38,119 bases of DNA from an uncultured Clostridia bacterium (GCA_944391825.1 CALXUZ010000006.1:1-38119), one strand, 5' to 3'; counted from the stretch's first letter, positions 6,807 through 15,913 are shown. Numbers and translations: made by a program. The notes: a model not told the origin generated them from the letters alone.

Positions 6807-8099
6807 TTAAGCATATGCATGTCTCTTTTTAAAGCTAAGTAGATTTGTAATTTCTGTTTCATTATTTTTAGCTTTAGCTGCTTTTCTCGAGTTTTCTTGT
6901 TCCATTTCTTGCTTTTGTTTTTCTGCAACTGTTTTACAAATTGCTTTTTCATAAATATAATGTGTATCTTGTGCAATTTTAGTCCAATTAAATTCTTCTT
7001 TTACTTTTTGTTTAGCTTTTTTTGCTACATTTGTTGCTAATTGTTGGTCATACAATAATTTAAGAACAGAATCTGCAATAGAATTTGGATTTCCAGCATA
7101 ACTTTTCATGCCATTTACGCCATGGTCTATAATCTCATTTAATCCTCCAACATCTGATACAACTGTAGGAACTCCTGCAAGCATTGCTTCTAGTGCTACA
7201 ATTCCAAATGGCTCATATGTACTTGGAAATACTGCTATATCAGCACATTTATATATTTTTTGTACCTGTTTTGAATTTAAATATCCTGTAAAATATACTT
7301 TATTTGCTATTCCCATATGCTCAGCTTGTGCCTTTAGTTCATCAAGCATGCCACCTTTTCCTGCTATTACCAATTTTGTATCATTGTAGCCGTTTAAAAT
7401 CTTAGGCATTGCAGAAATTAAATGTTGAATTCCTTTTTCATATACTAATCTACCTACATATAAAATTATCTTTTCATTATCCATTGCATATTGTCTTCTA
7501 AAATCATAGTCTCTTTCAATACCATTAAAATTAGTTAAGTTTATTCCATTTGGAACAACATTTATTTTTTCAAATGGAAGACCAAATAAGCCTTGAACAT
7601 GATTTTTCATAAAATTGCTATTTACAATAACTTCTGTTGATTCATATGTTAATAGCCACTCTGTATCATTTATATATCTTTGTGTTTCATCATGAATTCC
7701 AGAATTTCTGCCAGCTTCTGTGGCATGGATTGTAGCAACTAAAGGTATGTTAAAAGCTTGTTTTAATGTTTTGGCACTTGTAGCAACTAGCCAATCATGT
7801 GCATGTATAACATCAAATTTTCCTTTTTCATTTATTATTTGTGTAGCTTTTGAGGTTAAATTAAAGTTTAGTTGTAAAACCCACTCAATAAAATTTGTAG
7901 GGTGTATCATATAATTTTCAACCCTATAAACTTCTACTCCTTTATCGTTTTCATATTCTGGTAAATCATTTTCCTTGTATGTTACTACTGTAACTTCATG
8001 ACCATCCTTAATTAGCCTATGTGACAAGTCATGTACAACTCTTGCAATTCCTCCCACAATTCTTGGTGGGTATTCCCATGTTAACATTAATATTTTCAT
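6807..8099 (-). CDS. GT4 glycosyltransferase, glycogen-synthase-like
   Basis: GT-B fold glycosyltransferase of 430 aa. The N-terminal MKILMLTWEYPPRIVGGIAR loop is the acceptor/donor glycine motif of starch/glycogen-synthase-like GT4 enzymes. HAHDWL lies near residue 100, and the C-terminal donor motif is YEPFGIVALEAMLAGVPTV with the usual E-x7-E. I chose ATG at 8099 because AAAGGGG lies 10 bases before it. The debranching enzyme encoded upstream in the same cluster supports a role in storage alpha-glucan synthesis, but ruvC and holA lie between them. Other GT4 activities are possible. A basic, Gln/Lys-rich tail (about 40 aa) follows the catalytic domain. Confidence 0.88.
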   Translation of the reverse strand: MKILMLTWEYPPRIVGGIARVVHDLSHRLIKDGHEVTVVTYKENDLPEYENDKGVEVYRVENYMIHPTNFIEWVLQLNFNLTSKATQIINEKGKFDVIHAHDWLVATSAKTLKQAFNIPLVATIHATEAGRNSGIHDETQRYINDTEWLLTYESTEVIVNSNFMKNHVQGLFGLPFEKINVVPNGINLTNFNGIERDYDFRRQYAMDNEKIILYVGRLVYEKGIQHLISAMPKILNGYNDTKLVIAGKGGMLDELKAQAEHMGIANKVYFTGYLNSKQVQKIYKCADIAVFPSTYEPFGIVALEAMLAGVPTVVSDVGGLNEIIDHGVNGMKSYAGNPNSIADSVLKLLYDQQLATNVAKKAKQKVKEEFNWTKIAQDTHYIYEKAICKTVAEKQKQEMEQENSRKAAKAKNNETEITNLLSFKKRHAYA

Positions 8100-8240
8100 T
8101 GCAGATAAGCCCCTTTCTCCGCTTTTTCTTTTGGTTTTTTTGAATCTATTTTTTCTCCTATGAATTAATTTTATTTTATACAATTTTTAGACAAAAGTAA
8201 ACAGATTTTTACAAAAATATAAATTATTTTTATAAAGACT

Positions 8241-9225
8241 TTATGAACAGTATCTGCACAATATGGATTCTAAGCCTATATTTAAGTCTATAAGTCCTGT
8301 TTTATAGTTTGAATCTAGGTTTATAAGTTCTTCTAAGATTTTTCTTAATTCTTTCGTTGTAAAATATTTTGCTTGTTTTTTATATTTTGTGACTAAAAAT
8401 AGTTGGTTTGGTTTTAAGTCTAAAGCACTTGATACATTTTGATTTTCTTCTTCTGCAATTTTTATAATATATAGTTTTTTAAAGTGGTTATATAATGTTA
8501 CTAGTATTTTTTGTGCTGGTTCTTTGTTAGAAAGTAGCCCTTTGTATGTTTCTAATGCTTTTCCGAGTTTGCTTTTCTCCTAAGCTATCTGTTAAATCAA
8601 ATATAATGGCTTGGATTTGTTTTATGCAAAGCTTATCTACATCTTCTTTTGTAATATTTCCACCTTCACCCTTATATTCTATTAATTTTCTAATTTCATT
8701 TATTAAATCCTGCATACTTGTGCCACAGCACTCAACTAGATATTTTGCAGTGTTATCATCGATAGTAACTTTGTATGCCATTGCAATTTTCTTTAAGTTT
8801 TGTATTAAATCTGGCAATTTTAATTGTGTAAACTCTTTTACTTCCCCAATTTTTTCAATGGTTTTATATAAATCATTTTTTTCTGCTGCTTCTTCTATAA
8901 ATATAAGTTCTACTGTTTCTTTAATTATTTTAATATTTTCTTCTAAATATTTTGCCATTTTTTCTGTTAATGGCAATTTTTCAGTTTTGGCAGTTTTCTT
9001 TGTTTTCTTTTCCTTCTTAAAAAGTCCTGTATTTTTTGCTAAAATTAGTTTTTTAGGAAAGCCAAATGCAGGGGTTTCTATATCAGAAATTAATTCTTCT
9101 ACATTTGTATCATCTATTTGAATATAGTTAATCCCCTGAACTAATTCTCCAAAATCTTTTTTTAGTCTTTTTACTTTTGTTTCTAATAAATATGTTTCTT
9201 CGCCATAAAATAAATATACTGCCAT
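8241..9225 (-). CDS. holA: DNA polymerase III subunit delta, frame-disrupted
   Basis: Clamp-loader delta subunit that opens the sliding clamp. The ATG at 9225 follows AGGAGAAGG and begins MAVYLFYGEETYLLETKVKR, the usual HolA start. The first frame runs to a stop at 8527, but after QTRK (near 8565) the homologous sequence continues in the next frame as KALETYKGLL and on to a stop at 8241, giving about 327 aa, the normal HolA length. One extra base, most simply within ACTCGG at 8563-8568, explains it. Since holA is essential, a sequence error or an unusual bypass is likelier than a dead gene. Confidence 0.85.
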
Positions 9226-9274
9226 AGTCCTTCTCCTTTTGCCAGTTAGCTCTAATGTCCTCCAAACTTGCAAA

Positions 9275-9760
9275 TTAAAGTTTTTCTGCAAATTTTGCAG
9301 AGTGGGCATGGCAAATTGCTGCTGCCATGCTGTCTGTGGTATCATCTAGTTTTGGTAATTTTTCTACACCCAAAATAGCTTTTACCATTTTTTGCACCTG
9401 AATTTTATCTGCCCTTCCATAGCCAACAACCGCTTGCTTAATTTGCAGTGGTGTATATTCAAATGTAGGTACTCCTTTTCTGCACCCTACTACTAGTATA
9501 ACTCCTCTTGCTTGTGCTACATTAATTGCAGTTTTTGCATTGTTATTAAAAAATAATTCCTCAACTGAAATTGCATCTGGTTTATATGTATCTATAATCT
9601 GCTCTAAATCATTGTTTAATTTTAATAATCTTAATGGAAATGATTCTCCTGCTTTTGTTAAAACCGCGCCTGATGTTATTAATTTAAATTTATTTCCAAT
9701 ATAGTCTATTATGCTATATCCTGTTATCGCAAATCCTGGGTCAATTCCTAAAATTCTCAC
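9275..9760 (-). CDS. ruvC: Crossover junction endodeoxyribonuclease RuvC
   Basis: Resolves Holliday junctions during recombination repair, working with RuvAB. All four acidic active-site residues are visible in 161 aa: Asp7 (GIDPG), Glu67 (SVEEL), Asp140 and Asp143 (LDDTTDSMAAAICHAH). The start is GTG at 9760 with GAGGG upstream; both lie inside a tract of 7-bp units. It sits between the debranching enzyme gene and holA; ruvA and ruvB are not in the window. Confidence 0.96.
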   Translation of the reverse strand: MRILGIDPGFAITGYSIIDYIGNKFKLITSGAVLTKAGESFPLRLLKLNNDLEQIIDTYKPDAISVEELFFNNNAKTAINVAQARGVILVVGCRKGVPTFEYTPLQIKQAVVGYGRADKIQVQKMVKAILGVEKLPKLDDTTDSMAAAICHAHSAKFAEKL

Positions 9761-9783
9761 GTCTCATCCCTCACATCTCATTG
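9756..9783. repeat. Four tandem 7-bp units at the GDE-ruvC junction
   Basis: On the plus strand the units are ctcacgt, ctcatcc, ctcacat and ctcattg (CTCAYNN four times). They cover the last codons of the debranching enzyme, the gap, and the ruvC ribosome binding site and GTG start, so the repeat units themselves supply the translation signals. Confidence 0.6.
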
Positions 9784-11807
9784 CTCTTAATAATAATTCT
9801 AAATATTTCTGCTACAGACCACCCTTGTGCAAAGCAGCCTTTTGCTTCATATGGTTTTGCAGAATCATATATTTCACTAATGCTTCCAACTGTAGAACGC
9901 TCGTACATCTCTTTTGTAAATGTGTTTTTGATTTGCTCTACTAGCTTTTTGTATTGTTCTTGATACTGTTTTTTCTTAGTTTTACTTTTTTCTGCTTTCA
10001 TAACTGCAATTAAGCTATCTACATAAATCCCTAATAGCCATGGCCATGTAATGCCCTGGTGATATGACATATCACGTTTTATAACATCACCTTCGTAAAT
10101 TTCTCTATATCCTGGCTCACCTTTTGCTAATGTTTTAAGTCCATATGGTGTTAATAGTTTTTTTGTAGTGGTTTCTAGTACTTGTTTTGCAATTTCTGAG
10201 CCCGGATTAATTACTGGGTAATATAGCCCAACTGCAAATAATTGGTTAGGTCTAATTTTACTATCTCCCACTAAGTCATTTAGGCATTTTCTTTTTTTGT
10301 TATAAAATTTTTCTTCAAAACTTTTTTGGCATTTTTTTGCCAAGCTTGTGTATTTTATTTCCAAATCTTTTTCTTTATATAGTTTTGCAAAATCTGCCAT
10401 TATTCTAAGTGCATTATACCATAATGCATTTATTTCTACTGCTTTACCATTTCTTGGTGTTACAACTTTATCACCAATTTTTGCATCCATCCAAGTATTT
10501 TGTATATATGGTGTACCTGATGATAATAGCCCATCTTCTGGGTCCATATGTATATTGTTTCCATCTAAATCAATTCCTGTTATATATGCTTCCATAACTT
10601 TTTTAAGTACATCATATAAATGGCTTTTTAAAAGTTCATAATCATGTGTATATGCTAGGTATTTTCTAACCTGTTCAAATAAAAGTAGTGATGCATCAAC
10701 ACTGTTATATAATGGTCTATTATCATATCCAGAATAACCATTTGGAACTAGTCCATATTTTATATCTCTAATACATGTTAAAAGTACCTCTTTTGCTACT
10801 TTAAATCTTCTTGGTATTAATAGTAATCCCTCAAAAGAAATTAAGGCATCCCTTCCCCAGTCCAAAAACCATGGGTAACCTGCTATTAATGTATATAGCG
10901 CAAAAGATGGTCTATATACTACAAAGTTATCTGAACTGATTATATAATTTTTTATAAGTTCTTTATATCCATCAGTATATTGACCTTTAGGATCTAGTAA
11001 AAATGAGTCATATAATTCACTAGTAATACGGATTATTTCTTGGTTTATTAAATTTCTTCCATCTAGTTCTTCAATGTTTTCCTCTAGTGAGCAAATAAAT
11101 GTTACATATTTTTCTTCATTAGCTTTTAGTTTTACAACATAACTTCCTGGAACACTTAGGTTTTCCTCACAGTCCAAGCCTCTTTTTTCTTCCTCTATAT
11201 AGTACATATTGCGGAATTCATCATTTACATGTTCTTTGTAAATTCCCTCTGATACGTAAAAATATATTGGTCTTTGGGCTTGGTCATTTATTACTACTTT
11301 TACTTTTTTATCTTTTACCTCTTGTCTTAAATTAAAATTGGCATTAGGTGTTGTTGCATGGAAATCCCTGCAATGTATAATTGGAGTTATTGTTAATTTT
11401 GTTCTTTTTTCATTATTTCGAATATGGTATAAAATACAAACTGTATTTTTTCCATGGTCCATACAAATAAATTTTTTAATTGTAGCACCATCCACCTGAT
11501 ATGTAAAAATTGGTATATATTCTTTTTCAAATTTAACTAGTTTTTTATATCCTTCTGATATATAGTTTTTACACATATTTGAATAAAGTGGATATTCTAC
11601 TCCTTCGCTTTCAAAACTTTCATCAACTTTAGAAAGTATTAAATGCCTACTACCAGGAGGGCTAAATGGTGCAACAAGTAGTCCATGGTATTTTCTTGTA
11701 TTTATTCCTAAAATGGTGGAGCTACTATATCCGCCAATTCCATTTGTAATTATCCAGTCTTTTTTTATTCCATTTTCTAATTTTAGTTGTTCTTTTTCGT
11801 ATTTCAT
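9771..11807 (-). CDS. Glycogen debranching enzyme (GDE/amylo-alpha-1,6-glucosidase type)
   Basis: Releases branch-point glucose from glycogen-like polymers. The 678-aa protein has an N-terminal beta-rich domain (ITNGIGGYSSSTILGINTRKYHGLL, the bacterial/archaeal GDE_N signature, shown here in shorter parts: NGIGGYSSST, NTRKYHGLL) and a C-terminal (alpha/alpha)6 barrel with PWFLDWGRDALIS, YHQGITWPWLLG and AQGWSVAEIFRI. It is probably cytosolic, with no signal peptide. ATG at 11807 is preferred because GGGGGA lies 7 bases before it. It ends next to ruvC, with yvcK directly upstream, and fits the GT4 glycogen-synthase-like gene at 6807-8099. Confidence 0.9.
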   Translation of the reverse strand: MKYEKEQLKLENGIKKDWIITNGIGGYSSSTILGINTRKYHGLLVAPFSPPGSRHLILSKVDESFESEGVEYPLYSNMCKNYISEGYKKLVKFEKEYIPIFTYQVDGATIKKFICMDHGKNTVCILYHIRNNEKRTKLTITPIIHCRDFHATTPNANFNLRQEVKDKKVKVVINDQAQRPIYFYVSEGIYKEHVNDEFRNMYYIEEEKRGLDCEENLSVPGSYVVKLKANEEKYVTFICSLEENIEELDGRNLINQEIIRITSELYDSFLLDPKGQYTDGYKELIKNYIISSDNFVVYRPSFALYTLIAGYPWFLDWGRDALISFEGLLLIPRRFKVAKEVLLTCIRDIKYGLVPNGYSGYDNRPLYNSVDASLLLFEQVRKYLAYTHDYELLKSHLYDVLKKVMEAYITGIDLDGNNIHMDPEDGLLSSGTPYIQNTWMDAKIGDKVVTPRNGKAVEINALWYNALRIMADFAKLYKEKDLEIKYTSLAKKCQKSFEEKFYNKKRKCLNDLVGDSKIRPNQLFAVGLYYPVINPGSEIAKQVLETTTKKLLTPYGLKTLAKGEPGYREIYEGDVIKRDMSYHQGITWPWLLGIYVDSLIAVMKAEKSKTKKKQYQEQYKKLVEQIKNTFTKEMYERSTVGSISEIYDSAKPYEAKGCFAQGWSVAEIFRIIIKSNEM

Positions 11808-11834
11808 TTGTAATCCCCCAATATTCATTAGTAA

Positions 11835-13484
11835 TTATTTTGCTTTGCTATTTTTGTCGTGTTTCCCTTGCCCACTAGTTTTCTTTTTTTGTGTTTCGCT
11901 TAGCTTACTTTTTGCTTTATTTTTTGTCGTTTTTTTGTCTTCACTTGGCTTTTTGGTATTTCTTATAACCTCTTTTTCTGCTTCTTCAACAGGAATTCCA
12001 GATTTTACCTTCATTTTTATTTCAGACTCTTGTATAGATTCAATTCTTTCTCTATATTTTTTCTGGAATTTGCTTTCTCCTCTTTCCTTTTTCTTTTTAG
12101 TTTTCCTAAAATTATCATTTCTGCTACTTTCTTTTAGTGCTTTTTTAGCATTTTTTAGTCTATCATTTAATAGCACATATTTTGTGTCATTTTGCATATC
12201 TTTAAATTTTAGGTCATCACAAATAAGCTGAATTATTGAAGCTGCGATTGCTTCTGGGTTATGTCTAATAAAATCATCTTGAACATGTGAAATTTCCCTT
12301 TGCATTAGGTAAATGCCCTGTTCTTTAGCTTTTGCCGTATCAATTTCAACTAAATCCTGCCCCTGCATATTATATTTTCTAATATATTCTGGCACTAATT
12401 CTCCTGTATCATAAATGCAATATTCAATTACACCTTTTCCAGCATGTTCTATAATTGCCTTAATATGGTCTGATAAACTAAAATTATCTGTTTGACCCGG
12501 TTCTGTCATTAAGTTACTTACATAAATTTTAAATGCTTTACTTTCTCTTATTGCTTTTGCAACACCCTGAACTAATAGGTTTGGAATAACATTTGTATAA
12601 AGGCTACCTGGACCAATAACAATAGCATCTGCTTCTTCAATAGCTTTTAATACACCTGGTGCAACTTTGCAGTTGGTTGGGTTTATAAAAATCCTACTAA
12701 TTTTACTTGTTTTTGTTGTTACCGCTTCTGCAATTTTATCCCTGCTTTCGACTACAGTTCCATCTTCTAGTTCAGAACATATTTGTATTGGTTCCAATGT
12801 TACAGGAAGTACCTTTCCTGTAATTTTAAATATTTCACTTGCTTCAATAACAGATTTTGTAAGGTCTCCACCCATAAAATCTTTCATACCAAGTAAAGCA
12901 ATATCTCCCAATGATAAATCTCTTAAACTAGCCTCACGGAAGTTATAGTTCATAAATTTTTCCATTTCTTCTTCGTTATCAGATAATGCAACTATACTTT
13001 CTTTTATATCATCTAATGGCATGGTTTTTAATATTCTTCTTGATTCTGGAATAATTTCGCCATAATCTGAAACTGTAACTATTGCTGTTAAATTATCTGT
13101 GTATTCTTTTAAGCCTTTTAATACAGAGTTAAGACCTGTTCCTCCTCCAATTGCCACTATTTTTGGTCCTTGGTCATAAACCTTTTTATTATATATCAAA
13201 CTCTTAACATTAACATTTTCATCATCCAGCCTTGCATCAGTCTCCTGCACAAAAAGCTCTAATGTTCTTTTTTGAATATGTATTATTCCAATAATTACGA
13301 ATAAAAAGCCCACTACAAAGCAAGCAATATATCCTGCAAGTGGCAAAAAGTCTAGTCTTCCACCTTCTTCACCTGTCAATATTCTTGATAATCCAAAAAA
13401 AGCAATTATCATACCTAGTAATATTAAAAACATCCATCTTTTCATTTTTGTTCCAGCTCTAAACCATCTAAAAAAACCTTTCAT
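11835..13484 (-). CDS. yvcK: YvcK/CofD-like protein with membrane anchor and basic tail
   Basis: YvcK (gluconeogenesis factor) supports growth on non-glycolytic carbon and cell-wall synthesis, and binds UDP-sugars in Bacillus. In 549 aa: two transmembrane helices (about 16-33 and 46-70), the CofD-like domain (GGGTGLNSVLKGL at 113-125, VIGPGSLYTNVIPNLLV near 290) and a Lys/Glu-rich, probably disordered tail of about 110 residues. Bacillus YvcK is about 317 aa and has neither addition. The usual ADDGGSSGRLR motif is replaced by SDYGEIIPESR (139-149). Its upstream neighbour is murB; rapZ and whiA, usual partners, are not adjacent. Confidence 0.88.
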   Translation of the reverse strand: MKGFFRWFRAGTKMKRWMFLILLGMIIAFFGLSRILTGEEGGRLDFLPLAGYIACFVVGFLFVIIGIIHIQKRTLELFVQETDARLDDENVNVKSLIYNKKVYDQGPKIVAIGGGTGLNSVLKGLKEYTDNLTAIVTVSDYGEIIPESRRILKTMPLDDIKESIVALSDNEEEMEKFMNYNFREASLRDLSLGDIALLGMKDFMGGDLTKSVIEASEIFKITGKVLPVTLEPIQICSELEDGTVVESRDKIAEAVTTKTSKISRIFINPTNCKVAPGVLKAIEEADAIVIGPGSLYTNVIPNLLVQGVAKAIRESKAFKIYVSNLMTEPGQTDNFSLSDHIKAIIEHAGKGVIEYCIYDTGELVPEYIRKYNMQGQDLVEIDTAKAKEQGIYLMQREISHVQDDFIRHNPEAIAASIIQLICDDLKFKDMQNDTKYVLLNDRLKNAKKALKESSRNDNFRKTKKKKERGESKFQKKYRERIESIQESEIKMKVKSGIPVEEAEKEVIRNTKKPSEDKKTTKNKAKSKLSETQKKKTSGQGKHDKNSKAK

Positions 13485-13523
13485 TATTGTCCCAAATCCT
13501 TTCCAAATTTCAGCTTCTAATCT

Positions 13524-14438
13524 CTAATCAAGTATTTCTATTTCTAATTCAATTTGTTTTCCTGTCTTTTCTAAAACTGTTTTTTTAACATGTTCTATTA
13601 CAGCCATAACATCTTTAGCTGTAGCATTTCCCTTATTTATCACAAAGCCAGCATGCAAAGTAGAAACTTCTGCATCTCCAACTGCATAGCCTTTTAAATT
13701 ACAATCATCTATCAATTTTGCTGTTATAAAATCTGTGCCCCTTTTAAAAGTACTACCTGCAGAAGGAAAATTAATTGGTTGTTTTTCTCTTCTACTTTTT
13801 GCATATTCGTCAATTTTTTCCTTAATTTCCTTTTTATCCCCATAAGCAAGTTCCAATTCTGCATTTACAATAATCCATGTTTTATCAAAAAAAATACTAT
13901 GTCTATAAGAAAAATCACACTCTTTATTTGATAAACTTTGTAAATTTCCATTTCCATCTATGTATGTAACATTTTTTATGCAATCTTTCATTTCTCCACC
14001 ATAGGCACCAGCGTTCATCCTAATCGCTCCGCCCATAGTTCCTGGAATTCCACTTGCGAATTCAAATCCTGCAATTTCTTCATTTAATAGTGAATATGAA
14101 ACTTTTCCAAGTGGCTCCCCTGCGCCCACTTTAATTATAGCTCTCTCTTTTTCTTTTTTTATATCAATTCCTGGTATACTAATTTTAAGTACAATGCCCC
14201 TAATTCCTTCATCAGATACTAGCACGTTGCTTCCATTTCCTAGTATTGTAAGCTTAATAGCATTTTCTTTTGCTAATTTCAAAACTTCCAAAATTTCTTC
14301 AGTTTTTTTTGCAGTTATAAATATATCTGCGTTTCCGCCAATTTTAAAGTTTGTATGCCCTTTCATTGGTTCATCAATTTTAACTTGTTCTTTTGGTAGT
14401 TTTTTGATTAAAATTTCATATATCTGATTTTTTTCCAA
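13524..14438 (-). CDS. murB: UDP-N-acetylenolpyruvoylglucosamine reductase MurB
   Basis: FAD-dependent reductase forming UDP-MurNAc, the second step of peptidoglycan precursor synthesis in the cytosol. In 304 aa: the FAD-binding domain (LGNGSNVLVSD, FASGIPGTMGGAIRMNAGAY) and the C-terminal substrate domain with the catalytic serine in PSAGSTFKRG. The start is TTG, directly behind a strong GGAGG site; no ATG fits. It heads the cluster murB-yvcK-debranching enzyme-ruvC-holA. Two 7-bp units (cttctaa, tctctaa) straddle its stop codon. Confidence 0.96.
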   Translation of the reverse strand: MEKNQIYEILIKKLPKEQVKIDEPMKGHTNFKIGGNADIFITAKKTEEILEVLKLAKENAIKLTILGNGSNVLVSDEGIRGIVLKISIPGIDIKKEKERAIIKVGAGEPLGKVSYSLLNEEIAGFEFASGIPGTMGGAIRMNAGAYGGEMKDCIKNVTYIDGNGNLQSLSNKECDFSYRHSIFFDKTWIIVNAELELAYGDKKEIKEKIDEYAKSRREKQPINFPSAGSTFKRGTDFITAKLIDDCNLKGYAVGDAEVSTLHAGFVINKGNATAKDVMAVIEHVKKTVLEKTGKQIELEIEILD

Positions 14439-14468
14439 AGCTCTACCTCCTAAATTATTTACTTTTAA

Positions 14469-14497
14469 ATTCTATCATTTTTCAAAGTATATTACAA
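14469..14497 (-). promoter_or_regulatory. murB promoter
   Basis: Minus strand: TTGTAA, a 17-base spacer, TAGAAT. It lies about 30 bases before the TTG start and probably drives the cluster running left from murB. Confidence 0.65.
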
Positions 14498-14594
14498 TAG
14501 GTCTTTTGATATTTCTTTAATTGTTATATTTTATAATTTATGGAATATAAATTAATAAATAGTATCAATTGGCAAAATTATTTGTCTAAAACTA

Positions 14595-14622
14595 TTGAAA
14601 AAATTGTAGAATATTGTATAAT
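14595..14622 (+). promoter_or_regulatory. Promoter of the TM2 protein gene
   Basis: TTGAAA (14595-14600), a 16-base spacer, TATAAT (14617-14622), leading into AAGGAGG and the ATG at 14656. It is divergent from murB. Confidence 0.7.
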
Positions 14623-14655
14623 TGTGTTATAGAAAAATTTAAGGAGGATATTATT

Positions 14656-15048
14656 ATGTTCTGTAAACAATGTGGAAAACCAATTGATGATGGTCAAGAT
14701 CTTTGTGAAGATTGCAAAAAAGCACAAGGTGCAAATACACAAGAAACTGCACAAACAGTTAATGTAAATGCTAACCAAGGAAATGCAAATACTAACACAA
14801 ATACTAATGTAAATCCACAAGCTAAATCTAAATTAGCAGCTGGATTATTAGGTATATTCTTAGGTTCTTTAGGAGTTCATAACTTCTATCTAGGATATAT
14901 TGGAAAAGCAGTAGCTCAATTATTAATTACTGTTTTAAGTTGCTTTACATTATCTTTTGCTTCTGGAATTTGGGGATTAATTGAAGGAATTTTAATCTTA
15001 ACAGGAAGCATCAATGTTGATGGTAATGGAAACCCATTAAGAGATTAA
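14656..15048 (+). CDS. Zinc-ribbon TM2 domain protein
   Basis: 130-aa membrane protein. The N-terminus is a zinc ribbon (MFCKQCGKP ... LCEDCKKA, two CxxC knuckles), then a Asn/Thr/Gln-rich linker (about 30-60), then a TM2 domain (LLGIFLGSLGVHNFYLGY, two helices). TM2 proteins are common membrane proteins of unknown role. ATG at 14656 is chosen because AAGGAGG stands 8 bases before it. The next gene starts 3 bases after its stop, so the two form an operon. Confidence 0.9.
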   Translation: MFCKQCGKPIDDGQDLCEDCKKAQGANTQETAQTVNVNANQGNANTNTNTNVNPQAKSKLAAGLLGIFLGSLGVHNFYLGYIGKAVAQLLITVLSCFTLSFASGIWGLIEGILILTGSINVDGNGNPLRD

Positions 15049-15051
15049 AAT

Positions 15052-15408
15052 ATGAATAGGCTAAAAAATGGATTAATATTAATTGTTTTAATTTCATTTT
15101 TGGCTTTTGTAGCAATAATGCCAGTATCATGTGTTTTTTACACTATTACTGGCATTTATTGTCCTGCATGTGGCTTAACAAGAGCTTTTATCAATATTTT
15201 ACATTTTAATTTATTAGAAGCATGCTACCAAAATATATTAAGCATACCTGTTTTTATATTTTTAATTTTTTCTATATTTATGCTTATAAAGGATTTTGTG
15301 CAAAATCGTTTTTCATATATTCCTAGCTTACTATCCTTTTTTGAAAAATATGCTATCTTAATTTTAGCTTTATTAATTATTAGTTTTATATTTAATAACT
15401 TAAAATAA
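15052..15408 (+). CDS. DUF2752 family membrane protein
   Basis: 118-aa protein with the DUF2752 signature CPACGLTRA (about residues 37-45) between a first transmembrane helix (about 8-30) and two later ones (about 62-80 and 95-115). The family is often next to TM2 genes, as here, but its function is unknown. The start overlaps the end of the upstream gene region closely (3 bases apart), indicating translational coupling. It ends at a strong bidirectional terminator. Confidence 0.88.
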   Translation: MNRLKNGLILIVLISFLAFVAIMPVSCVFYTITGIYCPACGLTRAFINILHFNLLEACYQNILSIPVFIFLIFSIFMLIKDFVQNRFSYIPSLLSFFEKYAILILALLIISFIFNNLK

Positions 15409-15442
15409 GAAATCTAACATTTTTACTATAAAAAAAGTAAAA

Positions 15443-15480
15443 AAGAACTTCTAATACTAATATTAAAAGTTCTTATTTTT
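15443..15480. terminator. Bidirectional terminator
   Basis: AAGAACTT-C-TAATA / TATTA-A-AAGTTCTT form a 13-bp stem with one mismatch and a 4-base loop, with T-runs on both strands. It serves the DUF2752 gene (plus) and the convergent small membrane protein gene (minus). Confidence 0.85.
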
Positions 15481-15729
15481 TTATGCAAGTATTAAATATA
15501 TATAGTAGCTTACGCAAGCTGCTCCAGAAAGAATAATTGCACCTACTTCTAATGCTCTAGAATCTTTTGTTGCTGGATCCTTAATTTCCTTTTTATCCTT
15601 ATAATAAGCTGAAATTACTGCAATTATAATACCAGCTATAGCTATTATAAATGATGGGAATTTAAGACTTTCAACAAATGTCATTAAAGATCCTATAATA
15701 CTAACAATAAACGCAATAAGACCTAACAT
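15481..15729 (-). CDS. Small membrane protein, three helices
   Basis: Not recognised. The 82-aa product has three predicted transmembrane segments (about 1-18, 25-42 and 60-80) with a charged loop (YKDKKEIKDPATKDSR) between the second and third. A strong AAGGAGG site and a consensus promoter support it as real. It is monocistronic, between the convergent DUF2752 gene and tRNA-Ser. Confidence 0.75.
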   Translation of the reverse strand: MLGLIAFIVSIIGSLMTFVESLKFPSFIIAIAGIIIAVISAYYKDKKEIKDPATKDSRALEVGAIILSGAACVSYYIYLILA

Positions 15730-15762
15730 TTTTCTTCCTCCTTCATTTGTAAATTCATTTGC

Positions 15763-15791
15763 ATTATATCATTGCATAATTTCTTTTGCAA
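15763..15791 (-). promoter_or_regulatory. Promoter of the small membrane protein gene
   Basis: Minus strand: TTGCAA (15786-15791), a 17-base spacer, TATAAT (15763-15768), about 35 bases before the start. Confidence 0.7.
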
Positions 15792-15821
15792 TATTTTTTG
15801 ACAAATATTTCAAAAGTTTTT

Positions 15822-15913
15822 TGGCGGAGTGAGTGGGATTCGAACCCACGGCCCCCAAAATGAAGGTACTGCAGTTCCAGTGCAGCTCGTTATGACCACT
15901 TCGATATCACTCC
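15822..15913 (-). tRNA. tRNA-Ser (GGA)
   Basis: Folds as a class II tRNA on the minus strand. The acceptor stem is GGAGTGA/TCACTCC, and the anticodon stem CTGCA/TGCAG encloses the loop CTGGAAC (anticodon GGA, serine UCC/UCU). A long variable arm follows, then the T arm GTGGG-TTCGAAT-CCCAC, discriminator G and an encoded CCA. Total length is 92 bases with CCA. Confidence 0.95.

Noticed and set aside
8527-8580. Programmed frameshift in holA as a known regulatory device
   Set aside because: The known case in this complex is dnaX, not holA, and no slippery heptamer of the dnaX type or obvious stimulator is seen; an error is the simpler explanation.
14578-14820. Minus-strand Cys/Ile-rich frame over the TM2 gene
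   Set aside because: It is antisense to a gene with a good promoter, ribosome binding site and domain; its composition reflects that gene read backwards.
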